NCBI GenBank assembly: GCA_003565815.1
Contig: PXAS01000365.1
Location: 1-17,487, forward strand
DNA: 17,487 nucleotides
Source of the DNA: PVC group bacterium
GTDB lineage: Bacteria; Verrucomicrobiota; Kiritimatiellia; SS1-B-03-39; UBA6053
Direction: 5' to 3'
Shown: positions 12,429 to 17,487 of the stretch, piece after piece
How the letters are laid out: every line of letters starts with the position of its first letter
Position numbering within the stretch: position 1 is the first letter of the stretch
The notes under the pieces: model-generated
Databases searched by the model: none
The model's input: the letters and a program-made list of their open reading frames with translations, nothing else
Told to the model about the DNA's origin: nothing
Translations under genes and position numbers: made by a program

Positions 12429-13848
12429 ACCCATTCTCAACGTCCTCGCCGAACGCTACGCCTCTCCCGCCATGTGCGACCTTTGGTCCGCCCGTGGAAA
12501 AGTCCGGATGGAACGGGAATTTTGGATTGCGGTGCTGAAAGGGCAACGGGATCTTGGCCTGAAAATCCCCGAAGGGGTCATCGAAGCCTATACCGCCGTT
12601 CTCGATGAGATTGACCTCGAGGACATTCGCCGGCGAGAGGCGGTCACCCGTCACGACGTGAAAGCCCGCATTGAGTCTTTCTGCGCCCTCGCCGGACACG
12701 AACACATTCACAAAGGTCTGACCAGCCGGGATCTTACCGAAAACGTGGAGCAGTTGCAGGTCCTGCGCAGCTTGGAGTTGATTCGCTTCAAAAGCATTGC
12801 CGTGCTCCACCAATTGGGCGAATTGGCCGAGCGCACCCGCAATCAGGTGATCACCGCCCGTACCCACAATGTGGCCGCCCAGCCTTCCACGCTCGGGAAA
12901 CGCGTGGCCATGTTCGGCCAGGATTTGCTCTGTGCGGTGGAACGGCTCGATGACCTCCTGCTCCGGTATCCGGTTCGCGGGCTCAAAGGCGCGGTGGGCA
13001 CCCAATTGGATCAACTCACCCTCTTTGAAGGGGATGTCGAGAAGGTGCGCGCCTTGGAAAAACGGGTGGTGGATCACCTCGGCTTTTCCCGCCTGTTGCA
13101 CAATGTCGGCCAGGTGTACCCCCGCAGTCTGGATTTTGACGTCGTGAGTTGCCTGGTGCAACTGGCTTCGGGCCCCGGCAGTTTCGCCAAAACCCTCCGC
13201 ATCATGGCCGGACATGAAACCGCCTCCGAAGGCTTTGCCAAGGGGCAAGTCGGCTCTTCGGCCATGCCACACAAAATGAACAGCCGCAGCTGCGAACGGG
13301 TGAACGGATTTCACGTGATTCTCAAAGGATACCTCGGCATGGCAGAAGGCTTGGCGGGCGACCAGTGGAACGAAGGCGATGTCTCCTGTTCCGTGGTGCG
13401 CCGGGTGATGTTGCCGGACGCCTTTTTCACCTTGGACGGACTTTTTGAAACCTTTTTGACCATTCTGAAGCAGTTTGACTGGTACGAGGCCGTCATTGCC
13501 CGGGAAAACCAACACTATTTCCCCTTTTTGGCCACCACCACCCTCCTCATGCAGGCCGTACGCGCGGGCGCCGGGCGGGAAGCCGCCCACGAAGCCATCA
13601 AAGAACACGCCGTTTCCACTGTGCTCGACTTGCGCCAGGGCAAAATCGCGCGGAACGATTTGGTCGCCCGTCTGGGTAATGATCCGCGCCTGGGACTTGA
13701 TCATGACCAAATCGAATCCATTATTGAAAATGCCGCCGCCCTTACGGGGGCCGCCAACCTCCAAGTGGAGCAATTTCTCGCCGACACCGAGAAATTGACG
13801 AATACAGCCCCTGAAGCCAGAACGTATCAACCCGGAGACATTCTCTAA
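12421..13848 (+). CDS. purB: Adenylosuccinate lyase
   Basis: Releases fumarate from SAICAR and from adenylosuccinate in purine synthesis. The 475-residue protein carries the fumarase/aspartase signature loop GSSAMPHKMN (278-287) holding the catalytic serine. HKGLTSRDLTENVEQLQ near residue 100, TARTHNVAAQPSTLGKR, and RGLKGAVGTQ are active-site blocks. TSRDLTENVEQLQ, the DVSCSVVRRVMLPDAF block and the ~475 length are, from memory, typical of actinobacterial PurB rather than the shorter Bacillus or E. coli forms. The ATG lies inside the end of cdd. It ends 53 bp before the glycan-lipid gene, which may share its transcript. Confidence 0.96.
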   Translation: MTEPILNVLAERYASPAMCDLWSARGKVRMEREFWIAVLKGQRDLGLKIPEGVIEAYTAVLDEIDLEDIRRREAVTRHDVKARIESFCALAGHEHIHKGLTSRDLTENVEQLQVLRSLELIRFKSIAVLHQLGELAERTRNQVITARTHNVAAQPSTLGKRVAMFGQDLLCAVERLDDLLLRYPVRGLKGAVGTQLDQLTLFEGDVEKVRALEKRVVDHLGFSRLLHNVGQVYPRSLDFDVVSCLVQLASGPGSFAKTLRIMAGHETASEGFAKGQVGSSAMPHKMNSRSCERVNGFHVILKGYLGMAEGLAGDQWNEGDVSCSVVRRVMLPDAFFTLDGLFETFLTILKQFDWYEAVIARENQHYFPFLATTTLLMQAVRAGAGREAAHEAIKEHAVSTVLDLRQGKIARNDLVARLGNDPRLGLDHDQIESIIENAAALTGAANLQVEQFLADTEKLTNTAPEARTYQPGDIL

Positions 13849-13901
13849 CCCGGGAAATTGTCGTCTTTTTTAGCCTTCCCCCCTCTTTTCGGCTTTATCT
13901 T

Positions 13902-15833
13902 ATGCTTCTGGAAAAATCGCTAGATTTAATCTTTGCCGCGCTCTCCTCTTTGGTGATCGCATTTCTGGCGACCCCGCTTGCCATGAGAATCGGACACTGG
14001 TCCGGGATGGTCGATCTGCCCGGCGGACGCCGGCAACACGAGAAACCCACCCCCCGCAGCGGAGGGCTGGCCGTGTACCTCGCCTTTGTCGTCAGCATCT
14101 GGCTGTTGACCTTGCCCGACTTTCTCCACCTTCCCAGCACACAATTCCTGACCTGGGCGCACGCGGTCATCATCACCTGTACGTTGGTGGTTTTTTTCGG
14201 GGTCCTGGATGACCGCTTTGAAATCACGCCGCTATTAAAACTCGGCGGCCAAATCATCGCCGCCGCCGTGGCCTGGCAATTGGGAATACGACTCAACCGT
14301 TTCCTCGGCATCGAGGTACATGATCTGTTGGACCTCGCCGCAACCGTCTTCATTTACGTGGCCGCCATGAATGCGTACAACTTGATTGACGGCATGGACG
14401 GACTGGCCGGCGGTTTGGGGGCGATCACCGGACTGGGCCTCACGGGCCTGAACCTGATCATTGGCAATTTTGAAATGGCCCTGTGCAGCCTGATTCTCTC
14501 CGGTGCCTGCCTCGGATTTCTCCGCTACAACTTTCATCCCGCCCAGGTCTTTCTAGGAGACACCGGCAGCATGTTGATCGGCTTTTTGCTGATTTCCATC
14601 ACCCTGGGGGCCAGTGCCAGAAGCGCGGCAACCATCATGCTGATTGTTCCCATCCTGACCATGGGCGTGCCCTTGATGGATACGGGCCTTGCCATTTGGC
14701 GGCGGTCCGTACGCAAGGCCGTGGACAAAGAATCAAAAGTGACCCGGGGCGACCGCGATCACATTCATCATCGGCTGGCCAGACAAGGCCTCACCCAAAA
14801 GCGCGTGGCCGTCACGCTTTACATCATTCAAGCCACGGTTTTCGGGGCGGGACTTTTGTGGGTATTCGGCCAGGATTACCGCCTCGCCATTTTCACCGTC
14901 GGCTTTTTCGCGGGCTCCTTCGTGCTCCTCCGGTACCTGGCCACCGTGGAAATGACCGACAGCGGACGCATGATCGTGGACGGCATCCGACGCCCGGGAA
15001 AACGCAAGCTGATTGGCAGCCTTTTGCCGCTTTTTGACATTGCGTTTGTCGTCATCGCTTTGTTTCTTTTGCATGCCTTGGGCCGTCCGGGGCTTGTGAA
15101 TCTTTCCCTCACAAGATTGTTGCGGGAATCCGCGCCGCCCATCGTGGCCGGCCCCTTGGTGCTCATCTGGGCCATGCGCTATTACCGTCCCCGCTGGAGT
15201 CGCGCCCGCGCCCTGGATTATTTTTATTTCCTTTTGCTTGCCGGGGGTGGTTTGTTGCTGGGCATCGCCCTGTCCACCATTCCCCAAAACCATACCACGG
15301 AAGAGGCCATTCTCATCGGCCTCGTGTTGCTGGCCCTGGCCCTGCCGCCGATGGTGGGCCTGCGCGTCTTCCCCCGATTGGTCCAGGACCTCATGCACTA
15401 TCATGAACGACAAGAAAAAAAATACATGTCGCAACGCATCCCCCGCACCTTGGTGTATGGCGCCGGATATGGATACACCCTCCTCTCCCGCGCGGAAAGT
15501 TTCGACGACTCGTCCAAAAGGCGCAGATATCAGCTCATTGGCCTCATTGATGACGACCCCCATTTGCGCAAGTCCTTCGTCCACGGTCACCCGGTGCTCG
15601 GCGCTTTAAAGGATTTGCCCGCGTTGGCGCTGGAAAAAAACATCGACGAGGTGATCGTCACGACGAACATCAACCCGGAAAACATGCAGCGCCTCCTGGA
15701 ATTCGCCGAGGAACTCGGACTCACCATACGCCAGAGCGTCATCACCCACGAAGTCTTGTACGCCGCGAGAAAAAAACCGGGCGACACGCAGAAAAGTGCG
15801 GAGGACACTCAGAAAAAATCAAACGTGTTCTGA
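13902..15833 (+). CDS. WecA/TagO-type polyprenyl-phosphate sugar-1-phosphate transferase fused to CapD-like front domains
   Basis: A 643-residue membrane protein. Residues 1 to about 345 are a glycosyltransferase-4 (MraY/WecA) domain that would load a UDP-HexNAc phosphosugar onto undecaprenyl phosphate to begin a surface glycan. It has GGRRQHEKPTPRSGGLAVYL, Asp103-Asp104 in VLDDRFEITPLLKLGGQ, NLIDGMDGLAGG (160-171), FLGDTGS (218-224) and the HIHHRL motif (287-292) typical of WecA rather than MraY. About four further helices (375-490) precede a Rossmann-like domain (515-620) opening VYGAGYGYTLL and containing YQLIGLIDDDP. That layout matches the N-terminal half of CapD/WbpM/PglF sugar-nucleotide dehydratases, but the catalytic short-chain dehydrogenase half is missing. 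The sugar is unknown. The last 25 bp overlap the convergent gene. Confidence 0.9.
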   Translation: MLLEKSLDLIFAALSSLVIAFLATPLAMRIGHWSGMVDLPGGRRQHEKPTPRSGGLAVYLAFVVSIWLLTLPDFLHLPSTQFLTWAHAVIITCTLVVFFGVLDDRFEITPLLKLGGQIIAAAVAWQLGIRLNRFLGIEVHDLLDLAATVFIYVAAMNAYNLIDGMDGLAGGLGAITGLGLTGLNLIIGNFEMALCSLILSGACLGFLRYNFHPAQVFLGDTGSMLIGFLLISITLGASARSAATIMLIVPILTMGVPLMDTGLAIWRRSVRKAVDKESKVTRGDRDHIHHRLARQGLTQKRVAVTLYIIQATVFGAGLLWVFGQDYRLAIFTVGFFAGSFVLLRYLATVEMTDSGRMIVDGIRRPGKRKLIGSLLPLFDIAFVVIALFLLHALGRPGLVNLSLTRLLRESAPPIVAGPLVLIWAMRYYRPRWSRARALDYFYFLLLAGGGLLLGIALSTIPQNHTTEEAILIGLVLLALALPPMVGLRVFPRLVQDLMHYHERQEKKYMSQRIPRTLVYGAGYGYTLLSRAESFDDSSKRRRYQLIGLIDDDPHLRKSFVHGHPVLGALKDLPALALEKNIDEVIVTTNINPENMQRLLEFAEELGLTIRQSVITHEVLYAARKKPGDTQKSAEDTQKKSNVF

Positions 15834-17137
15834 CGGGGATCGAAAGGTTCCGGCTCCGGCTCCGGCCGGGGAGGCGGCTTGGGTTTGGGCGCCGTTTTCC
15901 GTTTTTTGGGCGAATGTGTGACCCGTTGAAACTCCATCCGCAAATTGGAAAGTTCGTCTTGGAAGTCTTCTTTCTCTTCTTGCAAAACACTTTGATGGTG
16001 CCGCAGGATCTTTTGTTTTTGCCCATCCGATTTCCGCTTGAATTCCCAGGCGGGTTCCTGGCGCAACCTGCGGATTTTACGGCGCAAGGCATTGCGGGAT
16101 TCCCGATACATTTGCGTGATTTTTTGAAGTTTTGAGACCGGGGTCTCCGGACTGAGTTCGCCGTCCATGACTTGCAAGTGCGCATGCAACACTTCCAAGC
16201 GGTCCAAATCCCCGGCATCGGCGGCGGCCTGCACTTCGTGCCACAAGGCCAGTTTTTTCGGATCGTCCCCGCCGGCCTGATCCGGATGCAACGCGAAGGC
16301 CATTTCCCGTTTCAACGCCTTGATCCGCGCGGCGGTATCCTCCGGCTCCGGCGGAATCGGCTTCCCCGTCATCAACGCCATGAATTTTTCGTACTCACGT
16401 TTGAGATCCTCGGACACCTCATCCATGTCCTCCAAAAAATCGTCCCCGTCCTCTTCGTGGTCTTCCTCGTGGAACCCGCAGGATTCGAACACCTCGTCCA
16501 ACTTCGGGTCATGGAGGATTCGTAAATAAACATCTTCGGAAAACGGGATGTGCTCGGTCAGGATTTCCACCACTTTGGCTTTCAAAGCCTCATAGCCCAT
16601 ATAAGAGGCGAATTCATCCAACCGGTCGAAGTTTTCATCCAAGAACTCACTCAAATCGCAATAAAAATCCGCCTTGAATTCTTCCATGGCCTCTTCGAGT
16701 CTGACCCGCGCCGCCTCATCCTCCCTGCGTTTTTCCTCCATGGCTTCGGAAAGCAAGCGATCAAACTCCGCGCGATTCCGCACAAAAAGGTCACCCGCCC
16801 GGAGGGGACTCCAATGCATGAGCTCAGAAAAATCATAGATCAAATCCAGTTGGGTTTCGAACATTTCGATTTCCGCCCGAATGGATTTCATTTCCTCGAT
16901 CAAGGGTCCGCATCCGGTGCGCACCCATTGGTTGTATGCGGGAAGATGCGTCTCTTCGTACTCCATCAGTTCCCGCTCCGCCTTTTCAAAGGTCGTCCGA
17001 CTGCGTTTGCAATCCGTAATCGCTTTTTTCCGAATCTTGCTGGCGTCCACCCTCATCAGGGCGCGGCAGGTTGGTTTCGGGGGTGTTGAGGATTTTCGTT
17101 TTCGGCGGGGGTTTCTTTTTTTCGACGGTCTACTCAT
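15809..17137 (-). CDS. J-domain-like protein with charged coiled coils
   Basis: A 442-residue, highly charged cytoplasmic protein. Residues about 268-320 resemble a J domain: IKALKREMAFALHPDQAGGDD with HPD at 284-286, followed by a helix (KKLALWHEVQAAADAGD). HPD is the tripeptide by which DnaJ-type co-chaperones stimulate Hsp70. The rest is Lys/Arg-rich at the N-terminus (1-25), coiled coil (about 45-160), an acidic stretch (EEDHEEDGDDFLEDMDE, 224-240), a second basic coiled coil (330-410) and a Pro/Glu tail (PRPEPEPEPF). There is no Gly/Phe region or zinc-finger domain, so it is not a general DnaJ. It may be a client-specific adaptor for DnaK. No Shine-Dalgarno site precedes the ATG, and no -10/-35 pair stood out upstream. 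Confidence 0.83.
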   Translation of the reverse strand: MSRPSKKRNPRRKRKSSTPPKPTCRALMRVDASKIRKKAITDCKRSRTTFEKAERELMEYEETHLPAYNQWVRTGCGPLIEEMKSIRAEIEMFETQLDLIYDFSELMHWSPLRAGDLFVRNRAEFDRLLSEAMEEKRREDEAARVRLEEAMEEFKADFYCDLSEFLDENFDRLDEFASYMGYEALKAKVVEILTEHIPFSEDVYLRILHDPKLDEVFESCGFHEEDHEEDGDDFLEDMDEVSEDLKREYEKFMALMTGKPIPPEPEDTAARIKALKREMAFALHPDQAGGDDPKKLALWHEVQAAADAGDLDRLEVLHAHLQVMDGELSPETPVSKLQKITQMYRESRNALRRKIRRLRQEPAWEFKRKSDGQKQKILRHHQSVLQEEKEDFQDELSNLRMEFQRVTHSPKKRKTAPKPKPPPRPEPEPEPFDPRQNTFDFF

Positions 17138-17487
17138 TCAGTGGGACTCAAGCGTTGCGGTTTGTGCGTTTCGAGGGGTGGGGGTTTGTCATTTCCCCTT
17201 CGCATTTTTCAGCGGAAAGTCAATACTCCCTTCGGATGGTGTCGTCCCCCCGCAGGGTTGCACGGAGTTTTGTAATAAGTTCTTAGCACCAGGAGTTATA
17301 CGAATATTCTTGTCAACTTGACTCGCTATGAACCCCAATCGGTTTTTTTCATACTCGTACTCGTAATCGTAATCGTAATCGTAATCGAAACCCAAAACCG
17401 GTTTTTCGAGCACGATTACGATCAGGATTACGATTACGAATTCGGCTCCCGCTCTGCGGAAATTTCGATAAACCATTCCCTTGGAAT
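17138..17487. other. Gene-poor end of the window
   Basis: No convincing gene is seen. The first 190 bp form the upstream region of the J-like gene. TTGACA is present on the minus strand (about 17315-17310) beside the 8-bp palindrome GAATATTC, but no well-placed -10 box accompanies it. The last 140 bp are dominated by the hexanucleotide repeat described separately. Confidence 0.6.
17352..17439. repeat. CGTAAT hexanucleotide repeat arranged as an inverted repeat
   Basis: Two TACTCG units lead into four TCGTAA/T hexamers (left arm TCGTAATCG..., 17361-17387). After a 25-bp centre containing AAAACCGGTTTT, the complementary repeat returns (CGATTACGATCAGG..., 17413-17439). The two 27-nt arms pair at 24 positions, the three mismatches lying together. 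The AAAACCGGTTTT in the centre is itself a 12-bp palindrome. Similar CGATTACGATTACGA dispersed repeats occur in several PVC and related genomes (from memory). It has no coding role. Confidence 0.85.

Noticed and set aside
11923..13830. 635-codon open frame antisense to cdd-purB
   Set aside because: It is the mirror of two certain genes. Long antisense frames are expected in G+C-rich coding DNA, and the translation is Gly/His/Phe-rich without domains.
17341..17440. CRISPR array
   Set aside because: The repeats are 6 bp with no spacers, and no cas gene is present.
17189..17476. Minus-strand open frame with a DYDYDYEYEYE run
   Set aside because: The run is only the translation of the CGTAAT repeat; the flanks show no protein family or codon pattern.
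1..17487. tRNA or rRNA genes
   Set aside because: No cloverleaf, GGTTCRA arm in an intergenic gap, or conserved rRNA segment was found by reading; a tRNA search program could confirm this.

Overview
This window looks like ordinary chromosome from a member of the PVC group, most likely Verrucomicrobiota or the related Kiritimatiellota/Lentisphaerota. The clues are indirect: an N-terminal zinc ribbon of a kind common in that group, fusion proteins unusual in Proteobacteria, starts that mostly lack a Shine-Dalgarno sequence, and dispersed GGATATTGGATA-type and CGTAAT-type repeats. No rRNA, tRNA, phage, transposase or CRISPR array is visible. The phylum call is an inference from family resemblance.

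Layout. (1) 1-192 holds a possible tail of an upstream gene and a weak terminator. (2) 193-1980 (-) encodes a disordered/Yip1-like membrane/TPR protein. (3) 1981-2301 is intergenic, with a ~160-bp nested imperfect palindrome and then a promoter with a probable Rrf2 operator. (4) 2302-7692 (+) is a sulfur-assimilation operon: Rrf2 regulator, cysH, cysD, cysN, and a three-domain tetrapyrrole protein (HemC-like, SUMT, HemD). (5) 7687-8346 (-) is a TVP38/VTT membrane protein whose stop codon interlocks with that of the operon. (6) 8504-10462 (+) is a zinc-ribbon/long coiled-coil protein with regular 32-residue repeats. (7) 10481-11771 (-) holds a small two-helix membrane protein and aroF (DAHP synthase). 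(8) 12009-13848 (+) is cdd-purB, overlapping by 8 bp. (9) 13902-15833 (+) is a WecA/TagO-type glycan-lipid phosphotransferase fused to membrane and Rossmann domains like the front part of CapD/WbpM. (10) 15809-17137 (-) is a J-like protein with an HPD motif. (11) The last 350 bp contain a hexanucleotide repeat forming an inverted repeat.

How the genes fit together. CysD/CysN activate sulfate to APS, CysH reduces the activated sulfate to sulfite, and the SUMT and HemD domains supply the branch towards siroheme, the cofactor of assimilatory sulfite reductase. The Rrf2 gene at the head, with a palindrome in its own promoter, suggests local control by sulfur or cysteine status, as with CymR. Sulfite reductase, APS kinase and the siroheme dehydrogenase/ferrochelatase are not in the window. 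The other genes are housekeeping (aromatic amino acids, purines, pyrimidine salvage), envelope glycan synthesis, or structural proteins of unknown role.

The most unusual object is the fused tetrapyrrole protein. Its HemC part stops before the third domain, which normally carries the cysteine that binds the dipyrromethane cofactor. A conserved substrate-binding arginine is also replaced, and the SUMT glycine-rich loop is altered.
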